Positions 44,208 to 55,700 of a DNA stretch of 64,000 bases are shown in pieces. The position numbers and the translations under genes are program-made. The stretch is taken from positions 7,943,501 through 8,007,500 of the forward strand of contig NC_087093.1 in NCBI RefSeq assembly GCF_963855985.1, read 5' to 3'. Every line of letters begins with the position of its first letter. The stretch's first letter is position 1. A model generated the notes under the pieces. It worked only from the letters and a program-made list of their open reading frames with translations, did no database searches and had not been told where the DNA came from. The stretch is from Ostrinia nubilalis. Taxonomy: Eukaryota; Arthropoda; Insecta; Lepidoptera; Crambidae.

Positions 44208-44486
44208 ATGGGAAAAAGTCAAAGTCGTGAACAAGTAATCATCGCCCAAAACGGAGCAGAAAATAAAACTACTTCGAGCATGCTTCACGACTTAACGCAC
44301 AGCAAACTGGACCTGCTGATTGTTGTAATCGCAGGAACACTTCTCACCGCATTCTGTTTTTTGGCTGCAAAATGCTGCAAAGCCAAATATACAGAGTTCT
44401 TCAGACGAGAACTTCGAGGAATCAGAGCCAGCCGCAGGCCTGGCATTCCGCTGCAGGCCCCACCACCAGCATATTCTGTGGCCTAG
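44208..44486 (+). CDS. Gypsy ORF3: small membrane protein with PPAY late-domain motif
   Basis: 92 codons, 52 bases after the pol stop, in the place where errantivirus-like elements have env. The only ATG at its start has a strong context (gcaaaATGG). Four features are visible. The N-terminus MGKSQSRE fits the N-myristoylation pattern (Gly2, Ser6). Residues 34-54 (LDLLIVVIAGTLLTAFCFLA) are a single hydrophobic segment. Cys56-Cys57 directly after it is a likely palmitoylation site. The C-terminus contains PPPAY (residues 85-89) after an Arg-rich stretch (66-77). PPxY motifs recruit Nedd4-type ubiquitin ligases in budding proteins. There is no signal peptide, furin site or fusion peptide, and it is far too short for an envelope protein. 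I infer a membrane-anchored accessory factor. I do not recognise a named family. Confidence 0.75.
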   Translation: MGKSQSREQVIIAQNGAENKTTSSMLHDLTHSKLDLLIVVIAGTLLTAFCFLAAKCCKAKYTEFFRRELRGIRASRRPGIPLQAPPPAYSVA

Positions 44487-44660
44487 CGTCATCGTCAGTG
44501 TTGTGTTGTGAAGTGGAAAGTGTAGTGATAACGTATCAACAGTGTTAACATGTGTAATCTCGTATAATCGTATGCTATATAAAAATGTATACTAGTATGT
44601 AACCTTCTTCTAGTATGTAATCTACTAATTCAAACTGTAATATTAATTATATTTTTTTTT

Positions 44661-44678
44661 AAAAAGGAGGGGAAGTGA
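44661..44678 (+). other. Polypurine tract of the gypsy element
   Basis: AAAAAGGAGGGGAAGTGA directly before the 3' LTR. Confidence 0.85.
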
Positions 44679-44950
44679 TGTGCCTACTTGTAATTAGTCA
44701 CAATATTACATCATTTACTTTTGCACTCGGCACCACCTCCAAATTGAAATGTAAAACAAAACATAGTATCAGATTTTCTTTATTCTTTCTCGTACTAAAT
44801 GTGTCACTTAGAAATATTTAACAATGTTCAATCAGTCGCACACCAACCTCTGTACATATTGGTTATCTGCAATATAATTTGGAAGAGAACATCTCTAATT
44901 ATTTCTGAAGAAACCTCTCACACTTCATCCATCCACCGAGGCCAGGAAAA
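44679..44950 (+). repeat. Gypsy 3' LTR
   Basis: 272 bp, same as the 5' LTR with one difference seen by eye. Followed by the GAAT duplication. Confidence 0.9.
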
Positions 44951-44954
44951 GAAT

Positions 44955-47900
44955 CATAAACTATTCGGGTAGGTAGACGTAAAATAAACCAGCTAAGTGC
45001 GAGTCAAATTTTTAATAAATTAATTAAATTAAAAGTTCTGTATCCTATTAGGTAACTCAACATTTAGGGAAACCTCTCTACCGAATAAAATAAATCGTGT
45101 TCAAAAATTCATCTGATAATAGCTACAGATTAGTTACACCTAATGTTAAGGGCAAGTCAAGCTTAAAGTGTTTTATTAGGTCCTACTTCACTTACCTTTT
45201 TGCCTTGATACTTGCCTAACTTCACACTTTCTTGAGTAAAACACTCTTGACAGACTTGCAAGATGGACAATGGAGTGTCCTTTAAGGGTTCCTTTTTCCT
45301 TTTCAGTACAAAACTCTAAAACCTGATTGAAGAGTTGATATTTCGACTGCCCATAAAAATGAGAAATTAATGCCAAAATAAAGAGAGCGATGGCTTCATA
45401 TCTTTTTTGTCTTTCCAAGAATTACGTTGACATCGTTTCAACAAAATAAATTGTACAAATACTTTCTGAATTTCAGAATTCAATGAATCGAATACGTATC
45501 TCAAAGTAGTCAAAAATGAAAAGCTTTCGGCAGTTAGAGAAAAATAACGGAATTCCAAGACAATGATAAAATACGGCGACCGCTAACAATTGCTAACCTA
45601 AGCAATAAAAGAACAAAAATGACGACAGTAGAACTTTTTTGGCGACAAAATATCAGTAATTGAAGATTCCCCAAAATACTTTTGCATCCGCCACATGCTG
45701 CAGATTAAATAAACGACTTATATGCTCTGCAATGCAAATACACGCTTTAAATTCAGATATTCCATTTCATATGCACTATTTTTATATTGTACCTTCCAAT
45801 GCGTACTTTTTTACTCGTGCTTATCAACTTTTATGAATTTGAATATTGTAAAGAGCGCACAAAAGTCGGGTTTTCACGATCTCTACAATATGGGTCAAGC
45901 CATATATTTTTATCAGTATCTTCATTAATGAAAATACGATTCGATATAGGTATGTAGGTACATACTCATAGAGTAGCAAAAACGTGTTCATAATAAGGAA
46001 CAAGATTTATAATAACATGTTCAATTTATTGTTGATATTTATTTGAATTAAGTAATTTTTCTGAAATTGTTTTTGTTTAAGTAATGCCTGAAAACATAAC
46101 TATAATGTAACGTAACGTGAAAATGTTAAAGAAAGTTTACTTACACATCAAACTCCTTCCAAATTCACCGGATATCGATAAAGTTATGGTGAAATTTGCC
46201 CTGCGTTCAGACTCGATCGAAAAACATCAAAACATCATCTGGGCTGCCCCTACAGATTCGGAAGACAATAACGTTAAATCAACTTAAGTTATAGCGGGCA
46301 GCACGGAGCGGGCACGCAACGACACCGTGTCGACGTCGGCACGACAATTTACAGCCACAATAAAAGTATCGCGTTTATTGTTGAACACACAATTCGCTCG
46401 GACAGCTCTAATTGCGAGCCCCGCAGTGTCTATTGGTTTCGTAATTTAACCCGCACTATTTTAGCATCATGTCCACAAGAATGGAGTGCCATGGCCGTTA
46501 TTGAATCGGCCGCTCTGGTTCGATCCGTTCTTTACACGGAAGGTACATCTGGGCGAAATAATTACTTTGAATTTTTTTTTATCTGTATTTAATGTTTTGT
46601 ATATTTATGAAACCTAACTGACAAATTGATGTGCTCAAATTGTGAGTATTAAAACAGAGCCAAATTATTTCATGAGAAATATGGCAGTAGGTAGGTAAGT
46701 TAGGTAACTAAGTAGTAACCTTAGCCTGTTGCCTGTTTCTTTTAGCCCATTGTCAAACGGTAGCTGAGCATCACACCTTTCTGTATGTGAGTCATAAGCG
46801 TTAGTGTAATTTAATGTCACTTGGCACTAGCTAAACATCAAAAATATCCCGTAGGTTTAACTAACGAAAATGAGGCCGTCTTTTCAAGAATACTTCAAAT
46901 TTTTAATTCTAATCGTTTTAACATCATTAAGGTAGTGAAATATAATTCCAATGCTCAAGTTTATCGGAGGACCTGACTTAATTTATTTTTAGAAGACGTT
47001 TAAGACGAAATGCCTTCCAGTTTCTAAGTAAGGAATAATAAGTGTTTTGATAACAACATAGTTTATTGTGTTTCGTGTATTTTTGCCAAATAACTTTTTT
47101 TAATAAAGGAAATATTTGTTGTCAAGCCAAACCGTTTAAAAAAATGGAATCTACGTAGTCCTATATATGGGTCTAGCTTTTTATATTGAAACATTTTCAC
47201 ATATCTATCTCCCAAATTCCGAGCATAAAAGCATTTGTTGATGAATCTTTCAAAGTGAATATTCAAATATTATGACATCAACAAGGTACCTACAGTCAGA
47301 AACTCTGTTCTGTGTAAACAGACCTCCATCAAAATAATAACTTACTTTTCCCTTTCTTGCTAATTTAGGTTCGTCGTTGTCAGCACAACTTCGCTGACGA
47401 TTGGCTAAAACGAGAAAAGACATTCCTACATTTACTTCGCAGTGGTACCGAAACCACCTCCGTCTGTTAGCGCGGAGCGTCCTGTCTATCTGACTAAACA
47501 TTTGTGCACAAATGCTGCATTTTCACTCGAGACATTTCTGGATATAATTATACTAAAAGCCGGGCATCCTCAAACGGTTATTCCAGAAGAGTGGCTGCCA
47601 TGACTCAAATACTTAGTTAGGGAAAAACTTTTCTATTTGATGGACAAAAAACTGGAATTGGACAAAAGATTTTTAAAGAATTGCTTTTCTTTGGACGTCT
47701 CCTAACTATCTTGTTTTATAGCAATTTAACGTATTGTCTGCAGAAAGAAAATATTTTTGCTTCAAACATGATAATTACATTTACTAACAAGGCTTTGACA
47801 TACCTACCTACTATGTCTGAATGTATGAAACTAGTGTATTTTTAAATATCAGCTTCGTTCTATTAGATATGTATTTCAAGTTAAATACCGGTTGGTTTAG

Positions 47901-49225
47901 TCATTGATCGTTCATTACGTGTCAAACAACCTACCCTTCTTTATGCTTTGTATTCTCCTACCTAAAGTAAACATATTTAATTGAGTCAACATATTCTTTT
48001 GCTTGCTAAAAAAGAAAACAGAACTTTAAAAAATTCGACGAATAGAAGTCAAAGCAGATCATTACCTATTTCCTTTTGCGCAAGAAACTGCTGCTGCGAA
48101 GAAAGACTTCGACAGTCACTTCAGATGGATAGTGTTTTTATTCCGACTGTACACTAAGTTCGACTGAAATAAGAATCAATTTGTACTGAATTTGCATCAA
48201 TTATTTTTTCAAGGAACCACCCAGCTTTGTCTTGCACAGATGTATAAATGCAGTTCTATGAATAGAATAGTGAACCATAATCGACACTTTTTTTAGTTAC
48301 TCAATTACTCGTATCTATTCGCATACTCGTAGTCCCGTTGCCATGCAATATCCCATTGTATCACCCAGTAGATAATACTGACCTACATATACTAACGAGC
48401 AAAGCGGCTGTCACCCTAACTTTTTACACAACTTCCAAACTCATTTTGGCACGTGAATCATGAATAAAGCTAACCCTTTGTTTTTTGCCATCATTTATAA
48501 AAATGTTTTTGTGATTGCCTTCAATCTCAGTTTCATAAAAGGAAATATCATGCTTCCGAGATCTCTCATTTTTCATTTTGTTCATTTTAGAGATGGACCA
48601 TGTAGTTTCATATACTAAAGCCCGCGTTGAAAGAAGCTTACGACTAGATTTAATTCAATCTTATATTCAAGTCTGATTGGTTGAATTTCATTAGTTGGAT
48701 CAATCATAGGTCTGAATCTATTCTCTGGTAGAGATTTGTGATCGAGAGTCGTTTCATAATCTAGGCCTGGATCTTTTTATACCTTTGTGAATTTTAGAGT
48801 ATTGTTTGTAAATAGGTATTCTAAATGTTGACTCTGAATTTTTTAATTAAATAGGATTAGGATCTTGAAAACAATATAACACTGATAATATCTACTTATT
48901 GTTCAGTGAACAATAACATAACCTACTTGAAATTCAATTAACTTGATCCCATTACATTTCGGACGAGTATTTAGAGTGCCTACTTATTATATATTTACGA
49001 AATCGATGTACCTACATTTCCTTTCATAAGATAACGGACCATTAACTTTTCAACAACAACCTGAAACTGTTTGACATTACCTCAACCCTCTCGGAATGAG
49101 TTGCTTTGAAAGTCAAGTTTTCCATTTGCATTTATACATTTTTTACAACATCAAGTAAGTTATTTTCCTTGTATGTCAATTCTGTCTTAAGGTTAAATAA
49201 AGTACACGTTTCTTTCTGAATTTGA
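44955..49225. other. Intergenic DNA downstream of the kekkon gene, no genes recognised
   Basis: Several short frames (for example near 45190-45560 on the minus strand) have no family resemblance. The stretch 46150-46560 has higher GC content and fewer homopolymers than its surroundings and could be regulatory, but nothing specific supports this. Confidence 0.45.
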
Positions 49226-49231
49226 TTTATT
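49226..49231 (-). terminator. Candidate poly(A) signal of the kekkon gene
   Basis: AATAAA on the minus strand, about 190 bases after the stop codon at 49418. It is the nearest canonical signal I see, and other signals further down are possible. Confidence 0.45.
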
Positions 49232-49417
49232 TCAACTTTAGGAGAACGCTTCCTTGATAGCATTTCACTTACAAACAATTTAAATTCTTAATGCCATCGG
49301 CATTTCTAATATTTACAAATTTCGTTTTACGTGTTCTACTTATTACGTCAATGGAATTAAAAGTTTCACCATAAACGTGAGTTAAAAAAGTCCACCAGAA
49401 TACACTGACTGGGTTAC

Positions 49418-52400
49418 TTAATTACGATATAATAGACTAGTGAGCCACTCGGGGCGCGGCTGCTGGGGCTTGTAGTCGGGCGGGCTCAGCGCCAGCGGGG
49501 ACGCGGCGTCCGCCATCGCCACCGATGACGACGTCTCAGTCACCGCCACGCTCGGCTTTCCCTTCAAAACTGATCTCAATTCATCATTCTCCACCGCTCT
49601 CGTTCGTTGCAAATTTTCTCTCGTCTCTTTCATTCTCGAAAGCTGTTCCCTCAGACTTCTATATTCTTCCAGAAATTTCTCTAACTGTGAAGCTCGAAAA
49701 TCAAAATCCTCCAAAGGCGGGCCCGTCCGGGAGTAATCTCTGAGGCCAGAGAGATCTAGGAGAGGCGTTGCGGACGGCACTGTTGGCTGCTCCCTCGTTG
49801 GCGACGCAGGCAAACTAGGATTGCGCCGGACCCGATTACCTCCAGTAGAAAGATCGAGAAAACTATTCGATCTCCGTCCCGAAGACCGCTGTCGGTTTTT
49901 CTCGTATGGCCTATCGAAAAAGTTTATTGAATCGCCACCTGAGCTATTTCGTCTACTACTAAGAAGAGGACTGCGGCTATCGCCGTCTTTCCTCCTTGGT
50001 ATCGTATAAAAGTAATAAGGATCGTGTTTCATTTCGCTCCTTAAATAAGAGGAAGCGCCTAAAGCACTCATTTCTATTAGGTCAGGATAGTTTTTTTCAC
50101 TGTCACTGCCAGAAAGGTCGTTGTCGAGACGGTCGCGCGTGCGGGGCCGCGGGCACGCCCGGGGGTTATTGTTATAACGATTGGATTCTGGCAGTATCTC
50201 TACGTGGGCATTTAATATTCCCGTTGAGTTGGAACTCTGCACTGACTCGGATGTAGCATCGGACCTGAAACAATTACCAAAACAACATTTTTATATTGTG
50301 ACTTGAATAAGTAATTTTATTTCGATTCCAAACGTTTGTTTTGAACTGAAGTAATCTTAAAATTGATACCCGTTTAATATGATCTTTGATTTGTGACAAA
50401 AAAAAATTAATTATCAAAATTATTTGATGCGAGTCTATTTATCTACCACATAGTCCCTAACTAATCAGAGTTTGCACTATGGCGACTAACGCCCGTTTCC
50501 CATATTCAATCCTTGTCCAATAATTAATCCGGATTTCAACTATCCAATTCAGTCTTAGAATAAATATCCACAACTTTCGATGCGTTTACACTTTATTATT
50601 GTTAAAAACAATATGAAAATGTAAAAACATCCAACATCCAATAACAACCGCAGATATTTTGACCAAAACATAGTTGGACAGTTTGATATTAGGACTGAAT
50701 TTAGAAAACCAGTATTAGTAACGGTTAATTTTCTTAGATAGGTACAAAACCTAGCAAAATCAGAACCTTCAACCACTCTGAAGTGCATCATACTTATTGA
50801 GAAACATATGAAAAAAGTTGTACTGAGTTACATAAGGTGTAAATTTCAATCCTTTTCACGTAACGAACACGAACGCGCTCATCAATACGCACAACTTTTT
50901 ACGAGGTCAATAGCGAAATCGAGAATTTTTAGATACTCCATACATAGCATTATGAATCGAAAAGCCAAACATTTTTTTCAGAATTCAATGTTGCTTCCAT
51001 AGTAAAATTGCTCGCAGCAATGAGTGCATTCGCATTGACAGTAAATATGTATTTATAAATAATATGTTTGTGTTGTTTTTTACTTGTATGTATTAATATT
51101 AAATATTAGACTTTTCTAGCACGTTGTTACTAAAATAGTATTAAAAATTGCTTTCTAAGCAATTACCTGATATTATAGTCGCTAAAACGTGGTATGTGCA
51201 AATCTCGCTCATGCACACCATTTCTTGACGGCCTCGTGTCGAATTCCGCTCTTCGCCATCCAGTCTCTAGGGGAGGTGTTCTTGAAGAATCTCTCTCCTC
51301 CCGCGGCTCCCCTCTCAAATACCCCTCATACTCATCTTCTGGGTCATGCAAAGGCACATTTCTATAGTCACCCCTCTTACGACCATCTGGAATTATTACT
51401 CTCGGAACCTCAACATTGGCTTTTATATTCGCCTCTATTTTCTCATAACTATCCTCACGATGATTCGTAGTTACTATCTGTTCATTCCACCTATCTAATT
51501 GTCTTTTCTTACGAGTCTCATATGCACACAGACCTATTAAACATGAGCTTAACACTATCACAGCGGACACCGCCATTCCAGCCATCAGCGCTCGCCCACC
51601 AAAACTTTTATTTTGAGGCTTCTTTTCTATTGCTAAAGTTAACACCACCTCCGCCTTTCCAGCGCGATTCTCAGCGTTGCACACATAGGAGCCCGCGTCT
51701 TGCATGTCTGCTGATTTTATAGTTAAATTACTAGTCTGTCCCTCACTACGTAACATAAAAGCTCTTCCAGAATTGACATGAGACGGGGTTGTGTTAGCTA
51801 GCAACCGACCCGCCCGCACCCACCGCACCCTCGGTGCTGGCACCCCTATCACTCGACAAACTAGTGTCACTTCATCCCCTTCGACACCTTTAATGATGTT
51901 TGTTGCTGCACTCACTTCCGGCCTACATGCAAAATCTTCTAAGTCGAGCCTATCCCACGACTGGTGCATCAAGCGTGGAGGTAGGGCACAGTCTGGCACC
52001 ACTGTGGCAGGCACATTTCTTCTAATCATCCAGTCGCGCAATGGCCGCATAGCGCAGTTGCACTCCCAGGGATTATTCGCTAGCTCTAAACCCTTTAACG
52101 ACCTTAATGGCGCTAATACGGCCACATGTAGTACTTGCAGTCTATTTTTACTCAACTCCAGATATTCCAAAGAAGCTTCTAAACCCATAAATCCTCGGGG
52201 TTCTATTTCAATTATTTTACAACCACTCAGAGTGAGTCTGACTAAATGGGGTAGAGCAACGAATGCGTCATCGCGTACTTTTGTAATGGCATTCCCGTTG
52301 AGTCGGAGCTCCCGGAGCTCGGGGATTGAGTCGAAAGCATGAGACGGTATGGAGTCGAGGCGGTTGCGAGAGAGATCGAGTTCGACAAGATTGACTAGGG

Positions 52401-52686
52401 CTCTGAAGGCGTACTGGCGGATGGTGCGAACGTTGCAAGAGGAGAGATAGAGTCGTTGGAGGTTGAGAAGGCCGGCGGCGGAGAAGGCGTCGTCGCGGAG
52501 CGTGGAGAGGGTGTTGTTGGAGAGGTCGAGCAGCTGCGTGGTGGGGTCGAGGCGGGGCGGGACTGCTTTGAGGTTGGCGTGCGCGCACAGGGCCGACTCC
52601 TTGCCGCTGCGCCACTTGCACTCGCAGTGCCGCGGGCAGTCGGCGGTGGCGGCCGCGGCCAGCGCGAGCATCAGCAGTACCCACAT
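49418..52686 (-). CDS. kek5: Kekkon-5-like LRR/Ig transmembrane receptor (two coding exons)
   Basis: Coding exons 52686-51167 and 50264-49418, with the intron from GT at 51166 to AG at 50265, give 788 residues. The start is the ATG at 52686, followed by a signal peptide (WVLLMLALAAAATA). The frame is open further upstream but has no other ATG. Then: cysteine cap with CPRHCECKW (about 17-34), five or six LRRs (about 50-200), C-terminal cap with NPWECNCAMRPLRDWM (about 206-254), one Ig domain (Cys277-Cys336, DMQDAGSYVCNAENRAG), a membrane helix (about 366-388) and a long cytoplasmic tail. The tail has ESYEKIE, Ser/Arg-rich parts and a coiled-coil stretch (QLEKFLEEYRSLREQLSRMK). LRR plus one Ig plus this membrane-near tail is the kekkon plan. 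The cap sequence, LRPLR-WM and ESYEKIE point to Kek5, which in Drosophila acts in BMP signalling and adhesion. The paralogue call is less sure than the family. Confidence 0.88.
50265..51166 (-). other. Intron of the kekkon gene
   Basis: 902 bp. Donor CAG|GTAATT (51167/51166), acceptor TTGTTTCAG|G (50265/50264). The phase is within an Arg codon, and the frame is continuous on both sides. Separate short frames inside it on either strand have no family resemblance. Confidence 0.9.
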
Positions 52687-52699
52687 GCCCCGAGCTAGC

Positions 52700-52741
52700 T
52701 CACCCCGCGCCGCACCGTTCGTCTTCACCGCCCAGCGTCAT
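52700..52741 (-). promoter_or_regulatory. Upstream ORF (13 codons) in the kekkon 5' leader
   Basis: ATG at 52741 opens a 13-codon frame that stops with TGA at 52700, 13 bases before the main ATG (52686). Its context (gggggATGA) is weak to moderate. If translated it would reduce initiation at the main start. Confidence 0.55.
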
Positions 52742-52759
52742 CCCCCACACGGCGATTTA

Positions 52760-52768
52760 CCTAAAACA
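52760..52768 (-). promoter_or_regulatory. 3' splice site before the first coding exon of kekkon
   Basis: The minus strand reads TTTTTGTTTTAG|GTAAATCG with the boundary at 52761/52760. The leader therefore continues in at least one further 5' exon at higher coordinates, inside or beyond this window. I could not place that exon or the promoter. Confidence 0.6.
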
Positions 52769-55700
52769 AAAACATCTTTGTTTATACTTAAAGATTGACG
52801 TCGGTTGAACAGATGAGAAAGTTAATTAGATTGCTTTTGTTTGATAAACAATTAGGGGATGGGCGAAATGAGGAAAACTTCTATTATAAGCTTACAAGGA
52901 CATCGGTTATTGGAGTTCCTTCGTAGATAAAACATTTCATTTGGTCGGTTGTTTTGCATTTGTAGAGTTTCTGTTTAAAATATAATTACAAGTTTCTAAT
53001 CAATGGCACTTTCTAGAGGGCAATTTAAATGTTTTATACGCAGAACTATCTGAAAGAATCTCATTACGTTGCAGTATAAAGCCCTATTCGGGCGATAAAG
53101 CTTAATTCCCTGGAACAGTCGGGTCAGCGGCCAAATAAAATGGAACCACGACCGCGACAATGTGATCCGAAAATCAATTTTCACGATTAAATAAATGCAA
53201 TTGTTTATGTTTGTTTACTCAAACAACATCCATATTCATTGCATTGACTGCAGCAAAAGCCGGCGATTCGAGCGATTCCCGGAATTATCTGATTATGCTT
53301 AATCATCTAAAATGATAATTGAGCAATTTAGTCTGACATTTGAATGCAATATTGCAAACATGAGGACGTAATAGGCGTTTTAAGATAATCGATTTTTACA
53401 TTAAGTTAGATTATTACATACAAATGCATTGGAGTTTTTAAAAACACTTTAAATGTAATTTAATGTTGTTGTTAATTTCAACAAATTCGCTTGCAATAAG
53501 TAATCTGAACAAGTTCGCTAATTGCTTTTTAAAAATTCTACAAAAATCTTTTTAAAAATTCTATAAAAACAAACTATTATAATCAAAATTTATCAAATTA
53601 GAATTCGAAATGTTGATGTTAGTCAAATAGAAATGAAATTTTATTATGAATTGTTAGCAGCGAAATTCAGTTGTTTTTACGGCTCGGTTTACGCTGGTCG
53701 GAACTTAATTGAAAAATTTAATATTTAGACCATTATCAATGTTGAGTGAATGAGAAAACGCAGTGAAAACTGGTCTAATGTACTTGAAGACAGTTAAAAT
53801 TAAACATAAATGAGATTGCTTGCGCGTTTTTCGTGTTCTCATGAAAAATTTCGCGTATAGGCACCGCTCTCTCTAAATGGAGCGTACTAATTTTCGCTCG
53901 TTCCACGTACAAAAGAGCTCTTGGAGTAAACTTTCCATTGAATAACATCGGGATGTTAAATATCCCGGTTCCACATTCGACCTCCTTTGAAAAACGCGAG
54001 CCATTTTGTCACTTCTCGTCGGGAAACGTCGAAATTAAGTCACGCTTGTTTAGCTAAATGAACCAATTTAGGGGAAGGCAAAAGTGCGTTTGTGTTCATT
54101 CCAGCGACATTATTCACATTTAGAAAAAGATTTTTCGAGCGTACAGAGATCGTTTAAAATAATCTATGACGCGTTTGCTAGCGACTGCTTCAAGCATAAA
54201 ATAACGGGGATTACGTATGTAACGCGCTGTTCCTGTTACAATATTCTTTTTGTGTATTTTGATTATTACCTCAGATTTGAGATATTCGCTTTTAATAACG
54301 TTTTATCGTTCAATACTTCACTTGTACAGTGGGTATTTGGTTTTGTAACAGAAAAATATAGCCCATTTAAACTGTTATCGTCCTTTAATAAAAAGCAACA
54401 AAGATTCTACAATGAAGCGTTTTTCAGTAATGGAGTTTTTATTTTTTTTAATCGGACTTAAAAAGAGATTACAAGTCTACATTTTACAAATACTGTAACT
54501 TAATATTTTTGTTTCTAATACGAGTAGGTGTGCGACAACAGCTTTAATATTTCAAACATTCGTTTAAATAATATTAACCTGTCCGTATATAAATTCCAGC
54601 ATTTTTCATGATATCACATGCAGCGTCTACCGTCTATATCATGATACCAGCAAGTCTGACAAACTTAGGTGCTACGGATAGAATAACCGTGAGTAATAAA
54701 CTTGTGCCGCGCAGACAATGGTCACTTCTGGCCACAAATCACAGGCGCGCGGCGGAACAACGACACGGATCGTCCACGGAGCGTCTCCATCGCGATTACT
54801 GCTTGCGGTGTACAGGGTGAGCGGAGGTCACGCGACTTTCATAAAGTCTTACTATATAAAATAAGAAAATATAAACTCGTCTTTTGTCTATGTGGAAGTC
54901 AAGGACAAGTGTGGTCTGGCAACGTCACAGCTTTTCAGTATGAATTTTTCTCAAAGTATTCTTTTTTTCCCGTATAAAAAGTTTTTCTTGAAATCTTAGT
55001 CAAAATAAATATGTAGTTTGATAACTATTTCGCAAATTCAAGCACCTATCGACTAGGACTACCTGAAATAATGTAAAACCAATTTAAGCATTCCGTCATC
55101 GTTTAGCCACTAAGATTGTTTCCAAATCATGTACCTACCTAGTTCTTGGTCAAGTCTTAACACACACACTTCTCAATTAACTAATTACCTAATGAAGTTC
55201 GGATGAAACTATTAAATTAATATAAAGCTTATTCTTGTACCTAGGTAGTAAGAAGCAGTAACTAGAACACAGTCAACTAGTCACATCTGTCTCAAGTAAT
55301 AAAATGGGGCGAACGGTGACAGCCACAGACCTACATTACTACTCTTGTTTTGACACTAAAGCAGTAGCTTTACTTTAACATCAGTAGATGTTGTTATTAA
55401 ATTGATATGTTCCAGTTACATATTTACCTAGGCCATTTGTACTAGCATAGCTAAAGACAATGGCCACGTCTGACGCCTACAAATCAAAGGAAGCGGAATA
55501 ATGATAGCGCAACGTCTCCGTGATTAGTGCGGCGCTTGAGTGGGGTCACGTCTTTCGTGCAAGTCGTTGACCTTGCGTGGCATAAAGTCCTACAAAGTGA
55601 AAATGTCGAATAGAAACTTTGTGGACAGTCGGTCAAAGTGGGTCGCTGTATTTGTCTTGTCTCTGACTTTACAGTGGGAAACAGTGATTTGTTTTCAGTG

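Larger units (their letters stand above)
39854..44950 (+). mobile_element. Gypsy (Ty3) LTR retrotransposon, apparently intact, with third ORF
   Basis: 272-bp LTRs (39854-40125 and 44679-44950) differ at one base by eye (AATTTGGAACAG against AATTTGGAAGAG). GAAT is duplicated at 39850-39853 and 44951-44954. Inside are a primer-binding site, gag, pol in the -1 frame, a small third ORF and a polypurine tract. No stop or frameshift is seen in any frame. Near-identical LTRs and intact frames mark a recent, possibly still active insertion. Confidence 0.95.

Noticed and set aside
44208..44486. Envelope glycoprotein of an errantivirus
   Set aside because: 92 residues, no signal peptide, no cleavage site and a myristoylation-type start; this is not an env-type protein.
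45188..45560. Overlapping minus-strand frames as a possible gene
   Set aside because: No motif, no splice pattern and no start context; probably chance frames.
51791..52342. 183-codon open frame on the plus strand
   Set aside because: It lies antisense to the kekkon LRR exon and has no family resemblance; the minus strand has clear LRR, Ig and signal-peptide features.
52687..52728. Kekkon start at 52728
   Set aside because: The frame is open there but begins with GTG; the first ATG in frame is 52686 and directly precedes the signal peptide.
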